A model generated the notes under the pieces. It was not told where the DNA came from. It made no database searches and was given only the letters and a program-made list of their open reading frames with translations. Made by a program: the position numbers and the translations under genes. A DNA stretch of 64,000 bases, taken from contig NC_046681.1 of the NCBI RefSeq assembly GCF_009870125.1, positions 17,807,001-17,871,000 on the forward strand, given 5' to 3'. Each line of letters starts with the position of its first letter. Within the stretch, counting starts at the first letter, position 1. The stretch comes from Drosophila pseudoobscura (lineage: Eukaryota; Arthropoda; Insecta; Diptera; Drosophilidae). This document shows, piece by piece, positions 23,901 to 34,885 of this stretch.

Positions 23901-25822
23901 ACACGCTTATGTATTTTGTTTCATGTTTTTTTACTTATATCTGCTTTTTAGTATGTTACCAACGAAGGGTCAAAGGTATATTTTCGTACAAATAAATTGG
24001 CACCCAATTATCAAGTTATAATTATTGACTTCGAGAAACCAGAGGAAAGCAATTGGAAAACTCTAATAGCAGTAAGTACTTAATTAGCTTAGGCTAAAAC
24101 AACATTTAACTTACAAAAATTGATATTTTAGGAGCACAAGACTGATGTGTTAGACTGGGTTAGGTGCGTGGACGAAGACAAGCTTCTAGTATGCTATATA
24201 AGAGACGTAAAAGTAAACGAACTATGCCCAAAAAATTAATATTAGAAATAATCGATTCATTTTTGTTTTAGACCGTTTTGCAAGCCAATTGTCTTCGAAC
24301 TGGAAAACTATTGCGTGTATTCGACTTAGATATCGGTACCATTGTAGGAACTTCAGGCGAGAAGAAGTATTCAGAGATTTTTTATAACTTTTCTTCCTTT
24401 TTGAGTCCTGGATGTATTTATCAATATGATTTTAAGACCCCAGAGATCATGCCAAAAGTGTTTCGGGAAATCAAACTCAACTTGGAAGGTTTCTGTCGAG
24501 AAAACTACATTGTCGAACAGATATTTTATAAAAGTAAAGACGGTACTAAGATACCAATGTTTATAATTCGTATGAAACGAGATACTATTGAGCCCCGACC
24601 TTGCCTTCTCTACGGTTATGGAGGCTTTAATATTAGTATGCTTCCATGTTTTGGGCTCACTGGGTATGTATATTAAAAAGCTGATGCATTATTGAGATTA
24701 TATCTAACCAATCGTGCAGACTTATGTTTATAGATACCTTTGATGGCGTGTTGGCTTATCCAAACTTACGTGGCGGTGGAGAATACGGCGAAAAATGGCA
24801 TAATGATGGTCGTTTGTTTAATAAGCAAAATGTGTTCGACGACTTCCAAGCATCAGCTGAGTATTTAATTGATAATAATTACACGTCGAAAGACCGTTTA
24901 GTTATTCAAGGTGGTTCGAACGGAGGTCTCCTTGTTGGAACTTGTATTAATCAACGTCCTGATTTGTTCGGAGCTGCTGTAGCGCAAGTTGGGTTCGTAT
25001 ATAGTTTTACGTGCAATACAAATTATTTGCTTTTGCATTTATTGAATGCATATATATAAATTATTCGAAAGCAAGTCGATATCACCATGTACGTCTATCC
25101 GCTTGGGCTTTCTATGCAAAACGGTTACTACTCAGAATTTGTTCATATACCATTTTGTACTGCTGCAGGCAGTATAGAAGTGGGACTGTATAACATGTAA
25201 ATACAGTGCCGCTCAACTGAATAGGATTCATTAATTGTTCTGGATTCTGTTAATTAAGTTGGGCAAATGTATTTATGTACATACATGGTTATATCCGCTT
25301 GGATGGACAAGAACATAATATAATATCATATACTTTAAGCGTCGAAGACGTATATAGATACGTTGTTTGTTTATAATAATTATACTTACACACTCTTAAC
25401 TCTTCAACAGAGTAATGGATATGTTACGGTTTCATAAATTCACCATTGGACATGCATGGTGCTCAGATTATGGAAATCCATCTGAAAAGGATCACTTCGA
25501 AAATCTTTACAAGTTTTCTCCACTACATAATGTACACACACCCGGTAGTAACGAAAAGGAGTATCCGTCAACTTTGATTTTGACGGCCGACCACGATGAT
25601 CGTGTCAGTCCCTTGCATTCATTCAAATTTACTGCCGCATTGCAAGAAGCTGTACGCAATTCCAAATTTCAAAATAATCCTCTATTATTGCGGGTTTATA
25701 CAAAAGCCGGCCACGGTGCCGGCAAACCAACGTCCAAAAAAATTGAGGAGGCAACGGACATTCTAACGTTTATGTCTAAGAGTCTTAACGTTGATAAAAT
25801 CAATTTAAATAGTGAACAATAA
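20972..25822 (+). CDS. CG5355: Prolyl endopeptidase (PREP, S9A family)
   Basis: Eight exons: 20972-21613, 22085-22227, 22675-22834, 23952-24071, 24132-24212, 24272-24663, 24720-24992 and 25411-25822. All junctions keep phase; total 740 aa, or 730 from the second ATG at 21002 (MSKTTD), which is equally possible. It is a cytosolic serine peptidase that cleaves short peptides after proline. N-terminal alpha part, beta-propeller (about residues 90-440) and C-terminal alpha/beta-hydrolase domain are in order. The triad is Ser579 in GGSNGG, Asp666 in DHDDRV and His705 in AGHGAG (740-aa numbering). Human PREP is 710 aa. Intron 3 holds a mariner transposase remnant and intron 2 an INE-1-like fragment. 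Confidence 0.95.
22440..22560 (-). repeat. INE-1/DINE-1-like fragment in a PREP intron
   Basis: The text gccacagatgtccgtcctttgtgtgggcgg and the cgaagttttacaatacacttgtaa block match 62830-62890 nearly word for word. A short piece of the same repeat, inside intron 2 of the prolyl endopeptidase gene. Confidence 0.5.
23225..23310. repeat. TATG/GTATGT-rich microsatellite
   Basis: Imperfect repeats of GTATGT and TAGGTATGTG in intron 3 of the prolyl endopeptidase gene. Confidence 0.6.
23544..23715 (-). mobile_element. Mariner-type transposase C-terminal remnant
   Basis: The minus strand reads [18 protein letters not shown], then [17 protein letters not shown] and a stop at 23544. This matches the end of Tc1/mariner transposases, where YLFP precedes a Trp-rich helix and the final helices. 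Only this part is visible. It lies inside intron 3 of the prolyl endopeptidase gene, antisense to it. No inverted terminal repeats were found nearby. Confidence 0.7.
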
Positions 25823-26089
25823 GAAAAATGCATTTTCAAATATTAACTATATGTAATAGAAATGTTTATGAAAGGCAGCACCCAAAGCAACGAAAGGTTG
25901 TTTGTAGTAATACATTTATTGGAATTTTATATATAATGTTGATTATCCACTATCTTGTGCTATGTGTATGCGTATGCGTATACAAACGTTTGAACTGTAT
26001 TCAGTTCCGAAAAAGCCTTTTAATAAATATTTGAATGTTTCAAGAATAAGTTTTGTCTATTTGAACACCATATTTACGTTTTGACCCAA

Positions 26090-26330
26090 AGCGACCTTTT
26101 CTGTTAGATTTGGGGTTTTACAACTTTTGATGTTGTTTTATATTACAAAATTTGTTAGGTATTTTTAATGTTTTTTTCAGAGTTGTGCTTCTTCGTTTCA
26201 AATAACTTAAGTATCTATCTGGTTGTATTGAACTTTGCAATTCGGAAAATCCTGATAAATTCAGCTATAAATCGGACCCACACCAATTGCCGTCTGCGAT
26301 ATATTTTTTTAAATATATCTTGGGCTTACT
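26090..26330. other. Intergenic 3' of PREP
   Basis: No gene seen; AT-rich. The right end runs into the repeat copy at 26340. Confidence 0.5.
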
Positions 26331-26334
26331 TTTT

Positions 26335-26435
26335 TAAATTAGATAGATACATTAATTAGGCGTCTTTTTAGGTATCGTTTGTAAAAATCTATGGATAAAC
26401 GGCTAGGGTGTGTAGCCAAATCTTTGACCAAATCT
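26335..26435 (-). repeat. Partial copy related to the 13816-14135 MITE
   Basis: Reads ACATTAATTAGGCGTC, GGTATCGTTTGTAAAAATCT and ATGGATAAA, then AAATCTTTGACCAAATC. It is the reverse complement of the core of the element at 13900-14000 with moderate divergence. The terminal inverted repeats are not recognisable here, so the ends of this copy are lost or diverged. Confidence 0.6.
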
Positions 26436-26915
26436 TATAATGCCGCATTTACCGTAAAATTCCGTTACTTCCCAAATGTCATTTTACCGTTAAAAACTGA
26501 TACAATTAAAAAATTCTGGTATTATTTCTAAAGAAAAAATTGTCTTATACCAACTCAGTATATGGATATGCATATATAATATAATATTATATATGTACTG
26601 TAGCAAAATTATTTATCTCAAATAAAAAAGTGATAGATGTATATTATCTGATACTTATGTACGAGTATATATAATATAATTTTATATATATTAATACAAT
26701 TATACCGATTCGCCGCTGGAAAATTAGAAATACAATTGTTTTATCGATTGCTCCGACGATTACAAACCAACCCCACAGTCCTAAAAACCTTAGCAACGTA
26801 GGCTCGATATATTTTTTGTTATATTTGCCAAACATTTTGTGAGTGACAAAATATCATTTCAAATATTTTACATACGAATATATTTTTCTCAAAATAACAT
26901 AACAATTGCAAAAAA
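26436..26915. other. Upstream region of the CCDC40-like gene
   Basis: TATATAATATAATA runs near 26570 and 26670. No promoter word identified with confidence. Confidence 0.5.
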
Positions 26916-29900
26916 ATGTCGGACACTGATGACTTGGATTCGTGCGACTTTGCCAATGTTTCGGAAATGGAACCTCATCGGGCTCCTGAACCGGAACAAT
27001 TGGCTATACTTCCTCCGAATCATCCGCTTCTGTACAAGTTTCAGCGATCGTTAAAAGATCACCTGTTACGTACTAAGCAAAAGTTAGAAAATGAAATTGC
27101 CGAAATTAAGTACCAAGTTAAGGCAAAGGAGAAACGACGGGAAGAGCAGGGCCTTACATTATATGATATGCAGCAAAAAATGGGTTTCCAAGAAGAACAG
27201 ATTCAAGAAATATCTGCTGAAATCGATAGACACGTACAGAGCCGTCAAGTGGCAGAACTTGGAGTGAACACAGCTAAGAAAAATTACGAAGAAAAAGAAA
27301 AACTAACCAGATCTCAAAAAGCACTATATCATGAACGGATGGTGGAACTGGAAGATCTGCAATGTTTGGGTAGTAATATTAAAAAATGGGCCTTTGATGT
27401 AGAAGATGAAGTGAAAAATGCAAAACGTATTGTTAGTAGAGATGCTCAACTACAAAGACAGCTATCTCAGGAGAAACGCAAATCCGACATTCTATTTTAT
27501 CGGTTAGATATGGAAGTTAAAAAAAGAGAAAGTGAGCTACAGTCCATTTGTGAAGAGGAAACAGCAATGAAGGATATAGTAAGCATTTTAAATATGAGTA
27601 TAGCTGATGCCAATACTGATCTAGAGGTATTACAAAATGAGCATAAGCGCCTTTCTCAAGCTTGGAGCGAAGTTATTATAGCTATACAACTTCGAGATAA
27701 AATATTATTTCAAGTTCAGGACAATATGAGGTAAGGATAAAATAACTAATTTAATTACAAAAGCTTAATTTAAAATTTAACACTAGAAAACACAAAGAGT
27801 CAATAAAGCTAAATCTGGCCGGCATTGAAGCAATTAAGAAACAAATTGGAAAGGAAATGGATCTAAATAGAAAGCTTGAATCATTTAAGCAAAGGTTAGC
27901 CGATGATATGAGCTCTTTGCAACGTGACTGTAAGTTCATTTTAATTTCCGCTTTAATATGTAATGTTTTTTAATTGTCTGATATTAATTCAAACTGACGG
28001 ATTGCTTTACTACTAAGACTAGATATTTGGTTTAATGCACTGCTAATACACTTTTACTCATAGAAAGTGCTACCGTTGAAAAGGTCTTTGAATTTCAGAT
28101 CTGTATAACCATAATTTAAGATTTTATTAGTGTTAATCCCTTTATTATCCTTTTACGAGACCTCTAGTAGAATTGTCCGTCGGTGCCGGTGTACAAAACC
28201 AGCACGAGCTAAAAATGGGCAACAATCTAGTTTTGTTCGGAGTTTTAAATTCGAATTTAAATTAAATGAAAATATTTTCATATCTAACAACAAATTATTT
28301 CAGGTCAACAAGAAAACGAAACGCTTTTTCGGTTACAAGCTAAGCTGGATGAGCTACCAGACTTCTTAGGAAGTACTGAAGCCGATCTACAAGAAGCAAT
28401 TCGTGATGGCAACAGATTATTCTCGGAAATTCGGAAACTTGACTATTCCTTGGAGAAGTACCACCAAAAAAAATTTCGAACTGAGGAAGCAATATTAAAG
28501 TTGGCGCAAGACCAACTTGTAGCGGATAAGGCTACTGCTTATAGATTGAAATTATTAAATAAGTCTCAAGAACGTCGTCGAAATATTGATTTATCATTTT
28601 CAAAGGTACAGAGTCAATTGGCGTCCTCTATGCTCGACGTGGAAAAACTAAGAAGTTCAGTTTTAAAAACTAAAACCCAAAATGATCTAATTACACAAAG
28701 TCTAAACCAATCTGAGTTTAAATCCAGCACTCTTGAGACAGAGCTAAAAAAAATGCACTCTAAAATTGAAGTTAAAATGAAATTATTTGAAAGACTCAGC
28801 AACAAAATAGAAAACATGCAAAAGTTATTTGGTGAAGCCTCTGGTAGCCCTACTGAACTAAAGGTAATATAGTATTTAAATGCTAAAAACTTTCTTTCTT
28901 TAAACAAACTTTACCAACTCCAGATAAAACAAATTGAAAAATCAATTCACGCTGGTGAACTGCAAATCCGTGAGCACCAACAATTTTGGATAATGCTGCA
29001 GAATCATTTTGTTAATTTGTCGCAAAAAAGAAATGACCAGCTTAATGAAATTCAAGTCACCCGCAAACGTAAGTCAAAATGGTACTTATACCCGTATACT
29101 ATAAAATAAAAAAATGTTATATTGGTTCGTAAATCCTCGAAAACTTCTCCACCGATTGAGATCAAATTTGGTACATTTTGTGGAAGGGCAGTGTTTTTTA
29201 CTGGGCATCGCTCCAGAGCGATTGAGAATCGCGGTGTTATTTTGTAGGGATATAATAGAAAAAGCTCACATTGTCACACGAGATACGACTAGAGCATGTT
29301 ATGTGTGTGTTGTTGCGACAGCTTTGTTATTTTGTGCATACATAGGTCAGTCCAGTCACGGTCGAATGCTTGTGCGTCGTCTTGGAATAGTGCCGAACAA
29401 TGGTCCCGTTGCTCAAATGCAGTACGTATCTTTGACATGATTCGGGCTACGTGCTTAATCGTCCGTGCTTATCTCGGAAGCGGAATTGCTGTGATTGTTG
29501 CTAGTTGAGATATATGGACTGATGAGCAGTAGGAAAACTTTGAAAGAAAAGCTTAAGTACGCTTTTTGGTCCGTCAATGGTCAATGAGACCCCGTTTGGG
29601 GTCCTTTTTTTATTTTTGCGATCGATTTGTACGTTAAGATTGCGTGTAGCGTCTTGAAGCTTCTGTGTTTTCACTATATCGTTCTGACTTTATATCTAGG
29701 TTCGTACAATGCTAGGCCTTTCCTAAGATCGACGAAATCATGGAAATGTTGGGTATCGGGTAATACATATGTATCGGCTAAAGTTTTTTATATTTATTTT
29801 TCTAAAAGCGATCACGGCCTTTTTTATATATGACCCAGGACGGATTGTCATTATGGCCGTTCTCAACAAACTCTGTTTCTGTGAGCTTTCGTAAGCTGGC

Positions 29901-31515
29901 GGGATGCGTATATGGTTCCGTACCAAAAAAGGACAGCGTTTTTGTTGAGGGTGAAAGTAACATGCTTTCATTTTGTTCTTTACTTGTATGCGCCAATCTG
30001 AAAGCCATCTCTCAATTAAAATTAATATAAAATATTATATTGGAATGTAAAACATTACTACACGAATGGGTCGAATGCCAAAAATTGGGTTGTCATGTAT
30101 TGACTGGGAACAGTCAAATTGAGACATTTGCTTCATTTCTCTATACTGAATTATGCAAAGCGAAAACGTTACAATAACAAGTCGAGAGTGGCATAGAAAG
30201 ACTTTTCGAAATTGATATTTATTTATCATTCACCACGGTGATTGGCATCGAGCTTTCTCTGTTTGAATAGTTTCTTAAGGGGTTCGGTCGTTTTCCCCAA
30301 TGTTTTTCAATGTGAATAATGTTAATTTAAAGAAGATATAATCGTTTACACATTTATTAGTTGCCCAACAAAACTTCGGCGCACCGAAGTTGGCTCTTCT
30401 GAACTATTTATTTAATAGCAATAATATTTGTATTTTGCAGAATTATCTATTATAAAACAGAAGTCTCTTAAAATTGATCAGGAGCTGGAAATTTCTGAAA
30501 ATAAGACTAAAGACTTGTGTATGTATATACATAAATATACATCGAAATTAGAATTGCTTAACGAAAAAATGTACAAGAAGAGAATACACCATGATATGGA
30601 GGAGACTGAGTTTGAACACGAGCAGACTGAGCTCAGCCAAAAACTAAAGGTATGCCTATGCTCCCAAATTTACTAGTATTTTCAACAAATTTATCGTTTA
30701 CTTCTCATCAGGAGGCCGAGCTTGGAATATTAAAGTTGGAGGGGCTGATATCGGAACTACGAAACGAAATTGAACTTCACAAAGACTTAGTGATAGAGAA
30801 ACATAGAGAGGCATTATCTTGGGAGTCAAAATATAAATTACTTGAAGAAACAATTCAATGGTCAAAGACAGAGCGCTCATTAAATAGTGAAATAGGCTCC
30901 ATGAAAACTGAAATTCATCGTATGAATATAAGATATAGCCAACTGAAGCGGGCACAGGAAAGACTGGTTCAAGACTTAGAACATTGTGTTATGCACCGTG
31001 AACAAATTTTTGTTAATGCAACTATTAAGGAACATGTAAGGGAAAAAATATTAAAACTTCAAACCGCCTCTCAAACTCAAGTACGACTTGATGAGGTTAA
31101 CAATAGAGCAGTTCTAATACATAATGAAATAGAATTTCTAACAGAAACTCGTTTAATAGAAGATGTCAATAAGATTGAGCGCATGATTTTCATGTTAAGA
31201 AGAATACAATCAGACCTGAATAACATTAATGAAGATGATATCAAGGTCAGAACTCAAATAGAGAATGCTCATTTGTCAAAGCATGCCAATTTAGAGCAAA
31301 TTATTCGGAAACAGACTCGTGCTAAGGCTTATCGAAGGCTTAAACTGATGAAGTCACACCAAAGAATCGTTCGTTCGGAGATGACTATTGATCAGCTTTC
31401 CCAAAAACAGTCCGATATGAACAGCAAGCTTATGGAAATAATTCAAAACTTGATAATAGAATACCCCGAAAAAAAAATATTCTTCACAAAAATTATTCAT
31501 ATCCTGAAGGAATAA
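26916..31515 (+). CDS. CCDC40-like coiled-coil axonemal protein
   Basis: Six exons, 26916-27730, 27787-27929, 28304-28863, 28924-29068, 30441-30649 and 30712-31515, give 891 aa with consistent phases. After an acidic N-terminus (about 30 residues), a HPLLYKFQRSLKDHL block at residues 36-50 resembles the HPL-FQ-LK signature of CCDC40/FAP172. The rest is almost unbroken coiled coil (heptads rich in Leu, Lys, Glu, Gln) with no membrane segment. CCDC40 with CCDC39 forms the 96-nm ruler of motile axonemes, placing radial spokes and inner dynein arms. In a fly this would mean the sperm tail and perhaps chordotonal cilia. The family call rests on that block and the architecture. Another long axonemal coiled-coil protein is the main alternative. 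Confidence 0.75.
29069..30440 (+). other. Long intron 4 of the CCDC40-like gene
   Basis: 1372 bp, against about 56-375 bp for the other introns. It holds sequence of repeat character at 29090-29520, a strong GC hairpin followed by a T-run at 29588-29610, and a minus-strand open stretch at 29802-30008 with no recognised family. The size and content suggest one or more old insertions. Confidence 0.5.
29588..29612. other. Terminator-like hairpin with T-run
   Basis: GACCCC (29588-29593), loop GTTT, GGGGTC (29598-29603), then C and seven T. It is a perfect 6-bp GC-rich stem in an AT-rich intron. It could be the 3' hairpin of an inserted element or a structure of the pre-mRNA. Confidence 0.5.
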
Positions 31516-31974
31516 ATATCATGCAAGGTTATCTAATAAAAATCGATTTTTAACACCAACATTATTTAAAATAATATAATCAGGTACCGAAGTTAGGTTA
31601 TGTTATTAAAATCACAAAATAATAAATAAATTAAAATTTTGTTTGATAATCTTCGTTGATAATATTTATTTGTATTAATTATTGATATATGTTCAAGAGT
31701 AAATCTAAATTGTGACAAACAAAAATTGGTTTGTTTGTTGGTCCGGGTACTAGACTTGACTCTAGACAGATCGCGATTTTTTGATCATAGGCATAGAACA
31801 TTTACCAAGTTTTTTTTAACTAACAGCGGACTTAGCTGGTTCATATATAACTTATGAAAAAACTCCTATTTTAAGGACCTGGACAAGTCCCATTTTATTG
31901 AAGGTGTTACAAACTTTGAGAAGTGTTGGACTAAGTGCATACGTAAACAATTTTTTATTGCCTACAGCTCTATT
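31516..31974. other. Intergenic between CCDC40-like gene and fold-back element
   Basis: AT-rich, no gene seen. Confidence 0.6.
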
Positions 31975-32239
31975 GGCCGAGACACTCTTTAGCCATATCG
32001 ACCTTACCCCGCCAGTTAAAGTTATTATTTATTAGTTTACATTATTTAAGTCTTTCTTGAATTTTAGTAGGTCGCCCCTCCGATGGCCAGGAATACTTCT
32101 TAGGTGTTCGCGGACACCGTTATACCTACCATCGTTTACCAGGGGCTTCATCCTTCTAGTCTTCCGGTTCTAATGAGCGAGAGTGACCAACTGATATCGC
32201 GAAGTCCCCGCTGAACTGTGACCACGCACCAGCTCCTGG

Positions 32240-32561
32240 ACTGTGACAGCCATGATGCCGCTGAGTCGACAATCTGGCGTCCCGTCCGAGGCAGCAGGGA
32301 CCAGTGATGGACGGCGGAATTGTTGGTTCACGACCACGGGAAATAATATCGGCAACCGCCCATACATACGCCACCGTATCAAACACTGGGCTTCAGCTTC
32401 GAAAAGCGTAAGTGACTCAATACTTAATTGTGGATATATTTTAAAATTTAAAACTTCCTTCACAGAGGACTGATTTACCCTACACTTTGCCCCAAATCGA
32501 GTCGTATCCGAAAAAGCCAACGTCATCCTTCATCCAAGGCAAGGGCTACGTAATCTACTAG
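32240..32561 (+). pseudogene. Gene-like spliced segment in the left arm
   Basis: Same segment as in the right arm: an open first exon ending ASASKS at 32407, a 58-bp intron (gtaagt ... ttcacag, 32408-32465), then an open second exon to a stop at 32559-32561. The second exon is shorter than in the right arm and differs in its middle by a deletion. Both arms keep the frame. Confidence 0.45.
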
Positions 32562-32739
32562 ACTCTAGATAGACATCGTTGTTTTCAGGTTTAAGGATAT
32601 ACATACGCATCTATATATTTAGATGGATACAAATGTTTTCCACTTGCTTATTTATTTGTACTGAGCTAAGTTATGATAAATAAATCAAAATATCATCATT
32701 GCTGTATCCTGCACCGGTGAAACTATGCCGATTACAAAC

Positions 32740-33595
32740 AAATAGCGGAGAAACTAAATATTTTGGACTGGGGAAAATGTCCTTGATCCTTGATAAATAC
32801 TCCTTTAAATCAGGGACATTTGTTCCATCACAGGAAGCCATCGCACGCCTAAATCGCACGTTAAAACTAAATATGTATTGTTGGGGTGGTTTGAGTCCTT
32901 ACCGAAGGATCACGGAAATTTGTCTGATCACTGGAGGACATGGTACGCCCCAATCGGGCCACAAACAAGAGGGAAAACAAGATTTATATATCTGGAGAAA
33001 ATATCCTTGACCCTTGGTCCTTGATAAGGACTCCATCAGATCCGGGACATTTTTCCGAACACAGGACGCCGTCGCACGCCCAGATCGGCCCATAAAAAGT
33101 GGAGAAAATTAATATTTTTTATCCTTCATATCCTTTGTCCTTGAAGAGGACTTCATAAAATCAGGGACAATTTTCCGAACTCAGGAAGCCGTCGCACGTC
33201 CCTATAGGGCCTCAAATAACGGATTAAACTAGATATATATGTCTGTTGAAAATACCCTTGATCCTTTATCCTAGATAAGGACTCCATCAGATCAGGGATT
33301 TTATTCCGAACACTGGAAGCCGTCGCCCGTCCCGATCGGTTCACAAATAAGGGAGCAAACAAGATATATATGTCTGATCCTTGGTCCTTGAAAAGGACTT
33401 CATAAAATCAGGGACATTTTTCCGAGCACAGGAAGCCGTCGCACGCCCAGATCGGCCCATAAATAGCGGAGAAAATGAGTATTATTTATCCTTGATATCC
33501 TTGGTCCTTGAAAAGGACTTCATAAAATCATTTTTCCGAGCACAGGAAGCCGTCGCACGCCCAAATCGGCCCACAAATAACGGAGAAAACAAAGC
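32740..33595 (+). repeat. Roughly 100-bp tandem repeat array, left arm
   Basis: Units have the order TCCTTGATAAGGACT, AAATCAGGGACATTTTTCCG, AACACAGGAAGCCGTCGCACG, CCCAAATCGGCCCACAAATA and CGGAGAAAAC. About eight units, with length changes between neighbours. Confidence 0.8.
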
Positions 33596-33854
33596 AAAAA
33601 TGGGCAAAAACTGGATGGGACACCAGGCCAACAGAAATCAGCAGAAGGTAACTGAATTTTTTTAAAAAAAATTTTGGTCCCCCAAAAGTATGCACCATTT
33701 TTTTGCAATTGCTACAGTTGCTTGCTGCTGATTTCTGTTCGCCTGGTATCCCATCCAGATTTTGGTCATTTCACGCGAGTTTTTTCTTTTGTACGGTGGC
33801 GCCCCTATATGCGATTTCTTGAACTACATTTTTAAAGCCAGCTATAAGCCCGTT

Positions 33855-34030
33855 TTGTTTTCTCCGTTGTTTGTGGGCCGATTTGGGCGTGCGACGGCTT
33901 TCTGTGTTCGGAAAAATGTCCCTGATTTAAAGGAGTCCTTATCAAGGATCAAGGACATTTTCCCCATTAAAAAATAATTAGTGTTCTCCCCTATTTGTGA
34001 ACCGTTATGGGCGTGCCACGCCTTTTCTTA
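33855..34030 (-). repeat. Roughly 100-bp tandem repeat array, right arm
   Basis: Inverted version of the left-arm unit: TTGTGGGCCGATTTGGGCG, TGCGACGGCTTTCTGTGTTC and AAGGAGTCCTTATCAAGGATC. Only about one to two units remain here against about eight on the left, so the arms have diverged in copy number. Confidence 0.75.
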
Positions 34031-34193
34031 TTCGGGATATTTTCCCCCATACAGGATACAGCGAGGATAATTTTTCAATCGTTTTATTCAATATAACTTA
34101 GCTTAGTAGAAATAAATCAGCAAGTGGAAATAATATCTAGTAACTAAATATATAGACGCGTATATCCTTAAACCTAACAACAATGATACCTAT

Positions 34194-34609
34194 CTAGAGT
34201 CTAGTAGCCTGCGTTGCCCCTGTCTTGGTTGCCATAGTCAAAATCGTTGTTGTCGATGGCCAGGTCGAAGGATGACGTTGGCTTTTTCTGGGATACGATT
34301 CTGTCCGGCTGGCATACTTTGATAGGACTCCGTCTAGCGGGGAGAACTCGGATACGACACGATTTGGAGCAAAGCGTAGGTCAGTCCTCTGTGAAGGAAA
34401 TTATATTTTAAAATATATCCACAATTAAGTATTGAGTCACTTACGCTTTTCGAAGCTGAAGCCCAGTGTTTGATACGGTGGCGTATGTATGGGCAGTTGC
34501 CGATATTATTTCCCGTGGACGTGAACCAACAATTCCGCCGTCCATCACTGGTCCCTGCTGCATCGGACGGGACGCCAGATTGTCGACTCAGCGGCATCAT
34601 GGCTGTCAC
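34194..34609 (-). pseudogene. Gene-like spliced segment in the right arm
   Basis: Minus-strand exon 34609-34445 (55 codons), a 56-bp GT-AG intron (34444-34389), then exon 34388-34194 (64 codons plus stop), joined in phase 0, total 119 aa from the first ATG. The second exon reads RTDLRFAPNRVVSEFSPLDG, then LSKYASRTESYPRKSQR, which looks like real protein. The parent gene is not recognised. The first exon is also open on the opposite strand (34470-34949), so the coding strand is inferred mainly from the intron. Confidence 0.45.
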
Positions 34610-34885
34610 AGTCCAGGAGCAGGGGCGCGGTCACAGTTCAGCGGGGTCTTCGCGATATCAGTTGGTCACTCTCGCTCATAAGAACCGGATGGCTAGAGGG
34701 TTGAAGCCCCTGGTAAAGATGGTGGGCATAACGTTGTTCGCGAGCACCCAAGAAGTATTCCTAGCCATCGGAGGGGGACCTACTAAAATTAAGGAAAGAC
34801 TTAAATACTGTAAATGTATAAATAATAATAATACCTGGCGCGGTCGCTATGTCAGGACCCTCTTGGTCCCAGCTGCTGGCGCGAT

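Larger units (their letters stand above)
31975..34885. mobile_element. Fold-back DNA element, near-palindromic, about 2.9 kb
   Basis: The left arm (about 31975-33655) and right arm (about 33725-34885) are inverted copies. Matching outer blocks include TTTAGTAGGTC / TACTAAAATT near 32067 and 34795, and ATGAGCGAGAGTGACCAACTG (32173) against its complement near 34670. At the centre, CTGGATGGGACACCAGGCC (33611) faces its inverse ending near 33762 around a short AT loop. Each arm carries a unique outer part of about 700 bp and an inner array of roughly 100-bp repeats; the right array is shorter. No transposase is visible. The layout recalls FB/Galileo-type fold-back elements (Galileo is in the P superfamily), but I could not identify the family. 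Exact ends and target duplication are not defined. Confidence 0.85.
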
